A DNA stretch of 64,000 nucleotides. Origin: Ehretia macrophylla. Lineage: Eukaryota > Streptophyta > Magnoliopsida > Boraginales > Ehretiaceae. The stretch lies in contig CM075765.1 of the NCBI GenBank assembly GCA_037974665.1, positions 8,251,501 to 8,315,500 of the forward strand, in the 5' to 3' direction. Shown here piece by piece: positions 36,557 through 48,256 of the stretch. The notes beneath the pieces are model-generated. The model was not told the DNA's origin, ran no database searches, and was given only the letters and a program-made list of their open reading frames with translations. Each line of letters opens with the position of its first letter. The stretch's first letter is position 1. The position numbers and the translations under genes are program-made.

Positions 36557-39500
36557 ACTGTTGTGATGAGAAATCTGGGATGATGCAGAACCTGCAAAAC
36601 TTGTTAGTGATCTTGGTAAACATGGCTTGTAAGAACCTCTCTGGTTAGAAAATCGGGAATTGAATTATCAATTCCTTTAATATATACTATATTAAAATCG
36701 AAAATAGATAATATGGCCTGGCATCTTGCAAAAATTTGTTTAGAAGCAATGTTCTTAACATCCTTTGTAAGTACATCTTTGGCCGATTGACAATCTACTC
36801 TAACAATAAATTTCTGGTTAAATAAATGGTCTTGAAACTTTGAAATAGAAAATACTATAGATAAGATTTCTTTCTTGACAGTGGAATAGTACTGTTGAGC
36901 TTTATTCCACGTTCCAGAATGGAATCTTACTATGTGTTCTTTTCCTTCTAAAACTTGCTTTAGGATACCTCCAAAGCCAATTTCAGAAGCATCTGTTTGA
37001 ACAATCTTGGGGGAATCTGGTTGACATAAAGTCAAAACTGGTAAAATCTTAACATATTTTTTGATTTCTTGTACAACTTTGGTGTGGATATCAGACCAAG
37101 CTGGAGGGTTCTTTTTGAGACGTTCAAACAATGGTTTGCAAAGGTGGTGAATGCCAGGATAAAAGTCTGCAACATAGTTAAGAGATCCTAAAAATCTCTG
37201 TAACTATGTCTTTTCTGTCAAAATGTCTGGAAATTTTTCTGCAAACTCAAGAGTCCTTTGGATAGGAGTGATTTTCCCAAAGAAAATCATATGTCCAAGG
37301 AATCTAATTTTTGTCTGGAAAAACTTAATCTTGGGTGCAAAAACCATAAGACCATTTTCTTCGATGATTTTAAAGAAAATATGCAAATGTTTCCAATGTT
37401 GATGTAAATCAGTGCTAAAAACTAATACATCATCAATGTAAACAATTGTAAAACTGGTATAAGGATTGAAAATCTGGTTCATGATATTTTGAAATTCTGA
37501 GGGTGCATTTCTGAAGCCAAAAGGCCTGACATTCCATTCGTATTGTCCAAATGGAGCTATAAATGCAGTCTTGTAACGTTCTTGTTTTAAAACTTGGATT
37601 TGCCAAAATCCTGATTTCATGTCAAACTTTGAAAAGACATGGGCATTGTAAAGTCTTTTTAAAAGATCATTCTTGTTGGGAATGGGATATCTGATCCATT
37701 GTAAAACCTTGTTTAAAGGTTTGTAATTGATAACTAATCTAGGAACTCCTCGTTCCTTTTCTGCATGTTTATTAACATAAAAAGCTGCACACGACCATGG
37801 GCTTTTACTGGGTCGAATGAGTTTTTTATCTAATAAACTTTTGATTTCTTGTTTGCAAAGATCTAAATATTCCTGACTCATCTGGATAGGTCGAGCCTTG
37901 GTAGGAATAAGTTTTTCAGAAAAATCTTTTTCATATGGTAAAGAGACATGTATTTTTTCCTACTCCAAAAAGCTGTAGGAAGTTCTGAACAAACTTCTTT
38001 CTCAAATCTAGTTTGAAAATCTTGAATGGTATTCTGTTGTCTAGAAATCTAGTCTTTAATACGAAGATTATGAATTTCTTGTTTAAGAAAACTAATCTGA
38101 TTTTCTTTCCTTTGAATTGAGTTAATATCTCGTTTCATGGAAGAATAGAAAAATTCAAATAAAACTGGTTTTCCTAAAACTTGTGTTGAAATTCCATTTT
38201 CTGTGACATTCATGGGAAAAAGCTGCTGTAAAAATGGGTTTCCAAGAATGACTTTGGAATTTAATTGTTTGACTAAAACAAAACTAGTTGGAAAACAAAT
38301 TCCTTTATTGCACACGTGTGCATTAGGAATCTTATACTTGATTTGTAATCTGGTAGCACCGGCTGTGGAAAGCCTCTCTTTGGTTTTCTCGAAATATCTG
38401 GTAGGGATAAGCCCTTCTTGTATGCAATTCATGTCTGCTCCTGATGCCAGGAGTGCGATGGTTTCAAGTTTGAAATCATCAACAACTATGGTTAACTGGA
38501 CATACCATTTCTGGTATGAGATTCTGGTAAAAAAATTGACAAATTCTTCTTGGTCAACTACCGCAAGCTCTGGTTGGTCAACCTTTCTTTTGCCTATGGC
38601 AATCTGGGTCTGTTTATCCCATTGTTCATCACATTGATGATGTTCTTGTAAGTCAATCTGACTTCCGATATGGAGAAGTAAAACTTCTTGCTGTAACTGA
38701 TTATGGTCTTTTCTTAAATCTTGAATCTCTTGTTTTAAGAGATTGATTTCTTTTTGTAAATCTGGGATTCCAACTGATGGTTGTTTCTTTTTCTGGAAAA
38801 GATTAATAACATCAGCATAGTTGGTAATGCTGGGTGTACTGGTTATTATGGTAGAATCTTCTTCTTGGTCTATAAGTTGTTTGAGCTTGAGGAGGGATGA
38901 ATGTCGTTCCTCATTGTCTGGGATCTTACTTATCATGTCAAGCATGATAGTATATGTGTCTGTGAGGACGTTAAGTCCTTTCTGGCAAAAGCATGGTCTT
39001 TTTGAGGGACATGCACAATCTGGTTCAGATTCTGTCTCATTACTGGAGTAGTAATCTGTGCCTATTTGTTCTAAGTTATCTCCTTCGGAGCTTTCTGGTG
39101 AAGAACTGGAATCTGATTCATACTGGTCAATAATCTGGAGAATTTTGTTCTTTGTTTCTTCGTCTAGTTCTAATTGTTGAACGTGTGATCTTACTCTGCA
39201 GTGTTTTGCAAACTGTCCTTGTTTACCACATTTGAAACAGTCTGTGGTTCTTTGCTGTTTTCTATTGTCCTTATTGTACTTTGGTTTCCATTGCTTCTGG
39301 TAGTTATTATATCTTTTGAAAGATTTGTGTTTTCTTCCAAGTTCCTCTGCAAAAGGTTCATGTTTTGTTTCACTAGTAGAAGCTTCTGGAATCTGAAGTT
39401 TCTTTTGAATATCTTGTATAATCTGTTCTGATGAGATTGATAAATTTGGAATTATGTTTGAGATCTGGAAAGGGATGGGAGGAATATTATTTTTCTTGAT

Positions 39501-40499
39501 ATTCTTGGGTCCTTGTCCTGAAAAGACAGGGAGATTGAATTTAGGAGTAATGGGAGAAGAGGATTGTTTTGTGAGATATTCTCTGATAGACTGTTTTAAT
39601 TTTTCTTCTTTATTGCTACTGGATTCTTTTTCAATGGTATGTTCGATTTTTTTAACTTGTTTCTGTAAAGTAACTAATGAGAGATTAGTGTAATTGTTTT
39701 GTTCTGCAATATTGACAAGGTGAGGTGAGTCACCTGTGATAACTGGTCGTAAGGAAATAGTACCTTCAGTATTTTTAATCTGGGTAGCCTGAAAGGGAGG
39801 ATGTTCAGACTCGATGATATTTGTGAAATTTGGCAAATTCCATTGTCTTGTTTTCTTTTCAAGGACATTGATGTCCATGGTCTTGTTATTCCTTTCGCTA
39901 AACCAAAGGAAGAATGGTATATTGAGTTTGACAATACGCATAGTATTGTACCACTGTTCTCTAATCTGACTACGCTGTTCTGAGTCGTAGACAGCGAAGA
40001 ATGTGTCTCTAAGAGTCTTGTTTTTCTCAGAAAGAAAATCTTCTTTCAAGACTTGTTTGTTGATTTCAAATTCTTCAATCAACACATTACAGCCCATTTC
40101 TGAAGCTGTGGGATCGTAGTCAACAGAAGTTGGTTCTGTCGGCTCAAATTCTTGATAGACTGGTCTAACTATAGGGATCTGTTGTCCTTCAGTTCTGATT
40201 CCTAAAGGAGCAGATTGATTTCGAATTCTGGTCGATCTAGATGTTATATATATATATATGCAATCTTACTTGATGAATGATGCGAGATACACACTGCTAG
40301 TTCAATAACTGCTTACATCTGCTGCTTTCCACGTTGCACCCTACCCCTACATACATAAAATTATGATCAATCAATATGAAAGAGAATACAAAGAAATAAA
40401 ATCTTAATATATTTAGATTAAAATTAGATGATATACATATATGAGATGCATCGTATCAATTTATGGTCTCTGTATCTTTTTTTTTTCCTCAATAATTTA

Positions 40500-40790
40500 A
40501 AAACATGGAACTATTGATAAAAACACAAAACTCCTTTTCTCCTCATAAAACACCACCTCATTGTCAAACAAAAATTAAAAAAACTAAAATACACCAACAT
40601 CACCCATCAACACTATCAGCAGCAGCACCACCACCACCACCACCACCACCACCAACACACACAACAAACATAACACCACATATACATAGATCGCGCACAC
40701 ACACACACATACATACATATATATACAACACCCATACACAGTGCACACAGTCACGGGATAGGAGTTTATTCTACATATCATGTTGTAGAT
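40500..40790. repeat. simple-sequence cluster (CAC)n, (CA)n
   Basis: CACCAC repeats at about 40627-40652 and CA/CATA repeats at about 40698-40725. The open frames that cross them are low complexity and are not genes. Confidence 0.8.
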
Positions 40791-40807
40791 AGAGAAATAA
40801 AGAGCGA

Positions 40808-40904
40808 GAGCTTACCACAGAGAAAAATCCTTGAGAAGCTTCGAGGTCGATTGTGTATTTATGAGACACAAGTAGTGTGAACTGTGAAGATGAAAGATGA
40901 CGTT
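40808..40904 (-). promoter_or_regulatory. possible captured promoter and 5' UTR exon
   Basis: On the minus strand CATAAATAC (TATA-like) is followed by GACCTCGAAGCTTCTCAAGG, then a GTAAGC donor at about 40812. It lies directly inside the right copy of the inverted ~250-bp repeat and points toward the minus-strand exon fragments. This looks like a 5' UTR with a leader intron, but no start codon or product can be tied to it. Confidence 0.3.
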
Positions 40905-41155
40905 GTGTTTGTGTCAGATTTCACTAAGGGGCAATATGGTCATACAATAAATTATATGATATCATTAGCACATGGTACAATCCCTTTTATGCATTAACAA
41001 ACCAACAAATATGTCTTCTTGGATAATTTTATCCCTGGACATTATGGTCATATAAAATAAAATGTATAATATTTGTTAGCACATGATACAACACAAAGGC
41101 AGTGGCGAGCTATAAATATACATGCTTGGACAATTTTAACCCTAAGGTATCTTCT
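40905..41155 (-). repeat. ~250-bp dispersed repeat, right copy (inverted)
   Basis: The reverse complement runs from TTAGGGTTAAAATTGTCCAA to CCCTTAGTGAAATCTGAC and matches 28806-29045 along its length. It is outermost in a 12.3-kb block with the two copies pointing toward each other. Confidence 0.75.
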
Positions 41156-41400
41156 GAATTGTTTCTATTGGTTGAAACTCTTTCCTGATTTACCAATTGC
41201 TACTCTGCTACACCCTGTGAGATCTTCTATTTTCACAAAGTAATTCATCACTCTCTGATGGTCAGTTGTGAAGAAAATAAACTGATGTAATTTATTTCCT
41301 CGAGCTTATTATGATGTAATGTGAGAAGAAACAAGGGAAAAAAACTATAAATCATATACCCTAAGCTTTGTCATCATCCTTATCTCCACGTATTTGGTTG

Positions 41401-41569
41401 TGAAGGAATGGTAAGATTGTATTTCTTTGAGTAAAATATGGTACAATCACTAATTTAAATAATACAAGTATTATCAGACATAATAAGTGCTAATAATAAA
41501 TTTACATCAAATCAAACAACTAATAATTACAACTTTCAATAAAGAAAGATTCTCACTTAATGCTGCACA
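41401..41569 (-). repeat. 3' LTR of the copia fossil
   Basis: TGAAGGAATGGTAAG to AATGCTGCACA on the plus strand. It carries the uninterrupted site corresponding to the insertion at 45440. Confidence 0.8.
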
Positions 41570-41666
41570 ATGCTTAAGGCCTAGTTGATGTAGAAAAAGT
41601 ATTGGAATTAAGTAATGTGGAGAGAGAAGTTGTATAGTTGTCGTTGGAGGAAAGAGAAGAAATAAA

Positions 41667-43220
41667 GTTCAAAAGCTATTTTGGTTTTTGAGATTTGGTA
41701 TAAAAATTAAACTAATTCTTGAGATTTGAAAGAAGATCAAATTGGTCTTTAAGATTTGAAAAAAGACTAAATAGATCCCTTTTATTATGTATGAGTTAAC
41801 AGTCAAAGGTTTGACTAGATGAAAATACTTGAATGTTCTTGCTTTAGTGGTTGGAAATTTAGAGGGAAGGAAAAAAAAAAAATTTGGGACCATGCAGCAG
41901 GTACAACTATTTAAGCACCCAAACCATTTTTTTTCTTTTCTCACTTTCAATTCATATTCTTTCTCACCCAAAAAAAAAAAAGAACAACGACAACAATAAA
42001 ATTCTTGCTACTTGGAAGAGTTTGTCTCTTAATTTTTTTAGAATACACCATTTTTTTTTTCTTTTCTTTCTTTAGTAATGTTGATTGGGTTGTATTTAGT
42101 TTCTTTCAGTCCCGTAGCAATTTTTTTCTGCGAAATTGCTTCATGATAAAAAGGTTAGTAGGTTTTGGGGTTTAGTTTTTTGATAAAAAAATTTAATAAT
42201 ATTGTATATTATGTTAGTTTAGAGTTTATTTTAGACGTATTATATTTGATTTTGTTATTTATTAGCTTTGTATGTGATTTATTTGTGGTGTATAATTTTT
42301 TTCTAGTTTTTAGGGTTATTTTTTTCTTGAAATTATATGATCCAGGTTTATTGCATATATATTGTTAATCTTTGGATTTTTTTCGTCTATTATTATTTTT
42401 TTCTTTTTTTGTTTTCAAATGACGAGGAATTCATTATATGTGAATTATATTGAATTTATCAGAAAGTTATAAATTCTATTATCTAATATTGCACCTCAGT
42501 ACATTTTTCAAGTTAGTTAAAAGTCAGACAATATTTGTAATTGGAAGACATATATCCAAAATTTAAGACTTTAAAAGCCACAATTAATCACTACCCGTAT
42601 CCAACTTTTGGGGACAAAGTAGTGGTTATAGATATACATGGCTTTCTCTTTAATTTATATTTAATTTTACACTATTATAAATATTAAAAATTATAAACTA
42701 TTCAGTCATAATATTTCTATAATCTGGAAATGATGAAGGAGATTACATAATTGATGGTTTTTTCCCTATAACTATACTCAAGATTAAAGGAAAAACAACC
42801 TAAATATAACCCAATCAACATTACCAAAGAAAGACAAGAAAAAAAAAAGGTGTATTCTAAAAAAATTAAGAGTCAAACTCTTCTAAGTAGCAAGAATTTT
42901 GTTGTTGTCGTTGTTCTTTTTTTTTTTGGGGTGAGAAATAGCATGAATTGAAAGTGAGAAAATAAAAAAAAATGGCTTGAATGCTTAAATAGTTGTTCAT
43001 GCTGCATGGTCCCAATCTTTTTTTTTCCTTCTCTCCAAATCTCCAACCACTAAAATAGGGACATTCAAGTCTTTTAATCTAGTCAAATCTTTGACTGTTA
43101 ACTCATACATAACAAGAGAGACCTGTTTGGTCTTTTTCCAAATATCAGGGACTAATTTAGTCTTCTTTCAAACTTCAGTGGTTTTTATACCAAATTTCAG
43201 GGACCAAAATGATTTTTGCC
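41667..43220. mobile_element. long-TIR fold-back element (MULE-like), inside the copia fossil
   Basis: Arms of about 400 bp are inverted copies: GAGATTTGGTATAAAAATT on the left matches the complement of AACCACTGAA...TACCAAATTTCAGGG on the right. A 10-bp duplication AAGAAATAAA lies at 41657-41666 and 43221-43230. The 9-10-bp duplication and long inverted ends fit Mutator-like elements. The phrase GTTAACAGTCAAAG plus GACTAAAT-type motifs recur in both arms. No transposase. Confidence 0.8.
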
Positions 43221-45290
43221 AAGAAATAAATGGCGTAGGTCTTGCAACATGTGAATGTATATTTGTTGTCGATATGTTTAATGAAGAAAGAGAAGCATTT
43301 ATTGGTTTGTGGGGCCTAGTTGATGTAGAAAGAATATTTGAACTATGCAATGTGGAAAAAGAAGTTGTAGAATTCACGTTGAAGGAAATAGGAGAATTAA
43401 AAGGCATGGGGCCCATGGCATGTGAAGGAATATTGGTGTTAATGTTGTTGGAGAAAGAGGAATTAAAAGGTGGCACGGTGCCCGGGGTAGTGGATAGTGA
43501 TGTTATAGGCATGGTTGGTGATAAATTAGACGCATTTAATGAGGGTGGAGTAATGCGCGTAGGTGAAAAATTTTGTGGCTGTTGAGAATCGTGAGACGTA
43601 GTGGCCTTTTGGGAATGAGGAAAAATATACATGGAAAGAAGTGTGTTTGAGTTAGGGGTAGAAGATTTGGCAGATTCAGAAGATGTTTCCCAAAATGGGA
43701 AAGTAGCTTCATCAAAAATGACATGGCGTGAAATGTACACGTTGTCAGAAGGAGGATGATAACATCGATATCCCTTGTATATTTCACTATATCCAAGAAA
43801 AACACATGCTGCAGATTTTGGGCTCAATTTATGATGCTTGTATGGTCCGAGGAAGGGAAAACAACAACAACCAAAGACGCTAAGAAAATTATAGTCCGGA
43901 GTTTTATTGGAGAGAATAAAGAAAGAATATTTATTATGTAAGACTGGAGTAGGAAGCCGATTGATTAGAAAGATAGCAGTAAAAAATGCCTCTAACCAAA
44001 AATGTTTTGGCAGAGCCGCATGAAACATAAGAGTGGTACCTATTTTGGTAAGATGGTGAATTTTTCGCTTAGCTAATCAATTTTATTTTGGTGTGTGTGG
44101 ACAAGAGATTCGATATTAAATGCCATTTTGAGCAAGAAAATTTAAAAATTGACCTTGGGTTAACTCTTTGGCACCATCACGTTGAAAATATTTAATACGA
44201 GTAGAAAATAAATTTTTCACAAGAGATTTAAATTTCATTAAACTAGAAAGAGAATCAAATTTATTTTTCAAAGAATATATCCAAGTGTACCGACTATAAT
44301 CATCAACAAAAATGATAAAGTAGCGAAAATCGGAGCAAGAAGTGACTGGAGCCGGACCCCAAATATCACAATGAACAAGTTCAAGAGAAGAGTGGAAAAC
44401 ATGAGAGAAGACACTAAAAGGCAATTTGTGGCTTTTGCCTAACATGCAAGTTGTACAAATTTTCTTAACTAAGAGAAAATTGAAGAAATCTAAACATTGT
44501 TGAGACTTAAGAGAAGAGAGAACTGCTGGAGACGGATGTCCCAAGCAATTGTGCCAAACATTATGAGAGATATGAGACGCAGTGAGGGCAAGAGGGGAAG
44601 TAGGTGCAGATAGTGCAGGCCCAGGAAGACTATAAAGGTTAAAAGTAACAGGACTTTGAAGAAGATGAGTGCCGGTGCGGAAGTCTTTGACAACGCAGTG
44701 AGAAGGAAAAAATTCAAGGGAGACATTATTATCACGAGTAAACTTGGAAACAAATAATAGGTGTTTCGTAATGTCAGGGTCATGTAATATGTTATTGAGA
44801 GAGAAATTTCGGTTTCTGTTAAGAAGCCTGGAAGAACCAATGTTCTGAATAGGAAGAGAGTTACCATTACCAACGAAAACTTGATCAGAACCATTGTAAG
44901 GTTGAATGTTATGAATAAGAGCTGGGTCATGTGTCATATAAGAGGTGGCACCGGAATCGAGAATCCAAGAGGGATGAGAGAAAGTTGAGTGATTGTGATG
45001 ATAGCCAGCAAAGTGACGAGGAATAGTATAGTGCCGATGTGGCTCATAACGAAAACTGCAGCGAGAAGCAGAGTGTCCCTGGTGGTGACAGATCTGACAT
45101 TTGCCATTGTATTTTGAATGCAAATGAGATGTTTGAGGGAATGTGAAATTTGTTAAAATGGGAAAAGTAGAAAAATAAGGCATGTGGGTTGGGGTTGTCC
45201 ATGAGAAGAAAAGATTTGAGAAAAGGACGTAGACATTGTATGAAGAATATGATGAAGAACGTAAAAAGAGCAAATGTGGGCCAGTATAAA
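43221..45290 (-). pseudogene. fossil copia gag-protease-integrase region
   Basis: About 44116-45273 holds gag end, protease and integrase core; about 43230-44028 holds the integrase C-terminal part and the start of the following linker. A diverged duplicate of 43314-43390 lies at 41578-41656. Broken; parts beyond integrase not seen. Confidence 0.8.
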
Positions 45291-45378
45291 AGATTGATAA
45301 GATAAGTGATAAGATTGGAGCCGGTGACTTGATTTGTAATGGAGGATCGAGACGATTAGTCTGTATTATTTGATACTA

Positions 45379-46292
45379 TGAAGGAATAGTAGGATTGTAT
45401 TTCCTTGAGTAAGATATGGTACAATCACTAGTTTAATTAAGGGAATAGGTCAATTTAGTCTCTGAGATTTATGCTAAAGACTAAATAAGTCTTTGTATTT
45501 TGTAAAAGTATCGTTTTCGTCCCTGAGGTTTTGTTAAAAAAATTAATTTTGTCCCTGTCGTTAATTTTTATTTAACGGTCAATGGTTTGATTGAGATAAA
45601 AGACTAAAATGCCCTTATATTTATCTATTATAGATTATGTGGTAAAAAAACAAAATAATGTCAAATGTGCACGAAATATATTTTAAAAAATTAGCTATTA
45701 TTGCACAAACTATATTTTAAAATAAAAATTAAAAACAAAATGCAATCTTTATATACATAAATCAACAAAAAAAAAAGAATTACAAAAAAAACCAACACCC
45801 TGTCGACGTCTTTTTTTTGTAATGCAATTTTTTTTGTAATTGTTTTTTTGTTGATTTATGTATATAAAAATTGCATTTTGTTTTTATTTTTTATTTTTTA
45901 ATATAATTTGTACAATAATAACTAATTTTTTAAAATATATTTTATGCACATTTGACATTATTTTATTTTTCTTTATCACCTAATCTATAATAGATAAATA
46001 TAAAGGTATTTTAATCTTTTATTTTGGTCAAACTATTGACCATTAAATAAAAATTAATGGTAAAAACAAAAATAATTTTTTAACAAAACCTCAAGGCGAA
46101 AATAGTACTTTTACAAAATACATAAACTTATTTGATTTTTAACATAAATTTGATAAACTAAATTGATATATTCTCATTTAAATAATACAAGTATTATTAG
46201 ACATAATAAGTGCTAGTATTAAATTTATATCAAATCAAACAACTAATAATTACAACTTTCAATAAAGAAAGATTCTCACTTAATGCTGCACA
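45379..46292 (-). repeat. 5' LTR of the copia fossil, interrupted
   Basis: Same sequence as 41401-41569, divided by the fold-back element at 45440-46175. Confidence 0.8.
45440..46175. mobile_element. fold-back element inserted in the copia LTR
   Basis: Arms of about 360 bp mirror each other around a centre near 45800 (GTCGACGTC). They contain AATTTAGTCTCTGAGATT, TTTAACGGTCAATGGTTTGA and complements. Flanks GTTTAATTA and ATTTAAATA match at 7 of 9, and the sister LTR shows the empty site AATTTAAATA. Non-coding, MULE-like by duplication length. Confidence 0.85.
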
Positions 46293-46345
46293 ATGGTCGA
46301 GCTGCACAATGCTCGAGATATCTTATCAGGTTGGTTTTCCTTTAG

Positions 46346-46650
46346 ATGAACCATCTCATCTTTCACCCGGTAAACATTGTTAATTTTGCAAGTAGGGGTA
46401 GCGACTTAACTAGATGGAGAGATCTTATGAGTGAAAAAGGAGAAATAGCAGACTTGAAGAAATTTGTTCAACATGTGCACGAGAATCATTTCATTCCAAA
46501 CACCGTATTGGTGGATTGTACCGCAGACTCATATGTTGCAAGCCATTACAATGACAATGACAATGACTGGTTTGCTTAAAGGAATACATGTAATCGCCCC
46601 TAAAATAAGAAAGCCAATTCAGGACCACTTGATCAGGTAGCAATTGTCTG
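46346..46650 (+). pseudogene. bifunctional aspartokinase-homoserine dehydrogenase, fragment
   Basis: The frame reads SDLTRWRDLMSEKGE, ADLKKFVQHVHENHFIPNTV and LVDCTADSYVASHY, then after frame damage NKKANSGPLDQ near 46608. This is the homoserine dehydrogenase half of plant AK-HSDH (usual VLVDCTADS.IASHYYDWL, then TPNKKANSGPLDQYL), a chloroplast enzyme of threonine and methionine synthesis. About 90 of some 900 residues are present. A TAA follows the TADS segment, and the rest of the HSDH domain is not seen, so it is a dead fragment. It begins about 50 bp beyond the copia element. Confidence 0.9.
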
Positions 46651-48256
46651 CAAGGCTTAATTTCAGAGATCAGTACAGTTTGTGGAAGAGTGGTAAATAG
46701 TTGACTTGTCTTTCTTTTTCTTGGTTTAACATTAAAATAGAGTAAAAATTTTGATCTTTTGGAGTCTGAGTTGGGAGAAAATGGTTCCATTATTAAAGAA
46801 AAAGAGAGAGATTTAAACTTGGCATTAGTTTGTTTGTTAGTTCTCTATTTTCTTGCCATTTGAAGTTACAATTCACGGTGCGTTAATGAGTTCAACTAAA
46901 AGTTGTTGATAATTGATTCAGTAATGAAATTATTGCAATTAATAATTTCCCAACTCTGTTCTCATCACTTTTACTGTTCTGTTATTGCTTCACTTCCTCT
47001 CTGCTGTACATCATTGAGTTGTTATTGTTTTTTTTTTTTTTTTTTGAAGAATTCTGTTATTCTTATTTTATCACTTTTACAATTTTGCATGAAGTAGTCC
47101 TGGATCATTCTAGCCAACAAATATGCAAAAATCAACCTCACCACCATGCTTTGTTTTTATGAATTCTACAAGCAGTTAACTGTAATTTGTTATTTTGTTT
47201 TAAAAAACTATTTATTTATTGGCAGCCTGTAATATCTGGTGTTGCTCTGGGACTAGAGGGCAGGTACTGTTTGTTGAAACTATTCATTTCTCTTTACATC
47301 TTTACCGATATAAATCTTCTCAATTGCTTCTTAAGATTTTTCACCTAAAAGGGATGATGCATTCATGGGTCTTCTCATATAGATTAATTTTTCATTTTGT
47401 GGACCCGTGAAGATTAAAGAGATGAATCATCTACATATACGCATTGTTGGTTTCCAAAAATCATGAAGAAAGTAATAGCAAGAAATTTCATTGGCATGAT
47501 TCATGATAATTATATGCTGAAAAGCTAAAGCTTTTCTCCTAGGGATGCAAAATATATATTGTGGGTTGCTATTTATTGTGAAAATATGTACTTTGGGTTG
47601 CTATTTATTGTGCCTAAGCTACTTGACTTCAAACTCTGGTGTGATTTCCTTTTGTTACCTTACATCCCAACGAGGCCTATTAAATAAATGCAAACTTTTG
47701 GAATTGTTGACATTTACTTAGACCTTACTTGTCAATGACATTACATTATATTTTAATGAGAATTTCGATCCCTGCATAAGCCATCGATGAAATTGCTTTT
47801 ATCAAGTGTATATTAATAGTGGAAATAATTATTATATACTATACTTGCTAAGCAGTTTGCTTTTAGTGGTTTTATAACTTACTAACATGTATGCTTTGAG
47901 ATTCTCTTGTATTATTTATTGTGGTGTCTAGGAACTTTATAGTAACAACATAAGCAGAAGGATTATGAAGTCTACAATTAAATTGAAATGAGCATAGTTA
48001 GGAAAAGTTGACTTTTTTGTGTAAGAGCTAAAATATTATTCCTTTGAAATGTGACCTCTTTTGCATTATTGAATTATGTCTCAAATGGTACAAATTTAGA
48101 AACGGAAATATGCAACTTTCTTTTTCTTGATGACATCTATCATGGCCTCTTTGTTCAATTGATGTTGGTTAAAACGCTTACTCAATTCAAATATGTTAAT
48201 TGGTTGTTTTTTTGCTTTATTTGAACCAGAAGAGTGAATTCTTAAGCTGTAAAAAG
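46651..48256. other. intergenic or intron-like DNA
   Basis: No named gene. A short piece at 47225-47262 (PVISGVALGLEG between CAG and GTACTG) has splice-like borders but cannot be assigned. T runs near 47025. Confidence 0.35.

Larger units (their letters stand above)
35530..40250 (-). mobile_element. endogenous pararetrovirus (Caulimoviridae), partial copy
   Basis: On the minus strand, from right to left: coat-protein-like region (about 38700-40100) with zinc knuckle CFKCGKQGQFAKHC and a second Cys-rich motif CACPSKRPCFCQ; aspartic-protease-like region (about 38200-38500); reverse transcriptase (about 37200-37880) with PFGFRNAPSEFQ and YIDDVLVFS; RNase H (about 36600-37130). It is followed by an intergenic region with repeats and a TATA box. 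There are no LTRs and no integrase, as expected for a caulimovirid. The genus is uncertain. The copy is partial, since the movement-protein side ends near 40250, and it has a few breaks. Coding frames remain long, so it is not very old. Confidence 0.85.
41401..46292 (-). mobile_element. Ty1/copia LTR retrotransposon fossil with short LTRs
   Basis: LTRs of 169 bp (41401-41569; 45379-46292 when its insertion is removed) run TGTGCAGCATTAAG...ATTCCTTCA on the minus strand. Visible parts are a gag zinc knuckle (CQICHHQGHSASRC), protease (WILDSGATSYMTHD), integrase (HNCLGHPSP; HCDIWGPAP; FVDDYSRYTWIY) and the integrase C-terminal part (AACVFLGYSEIYKGY). Reverse transcriptase and RNase H are not seen. 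It is incomplete and broken in several places. Two fold-back elements were inserted later. No clear target duplication found. Confidence 0.8.

Noticed and set aside
38203-39983. Plus-strand open frames of 60-144 residues
   Set aside because: They are shadows of the caulimovirid coding region on the minus strand.
40505-40792. 95-residue open frame
   Set aside because: It crosses (CAC)n and (CA)n repeats and has no recognisable domain.
28806-41155. A classic Pack-MULE
   Set aside because: No 9-bp duplication was found outside the inverted repeats, and the 250-bp repeats do not look like MULE ends; a Helitron-like model fits better but is unproven.
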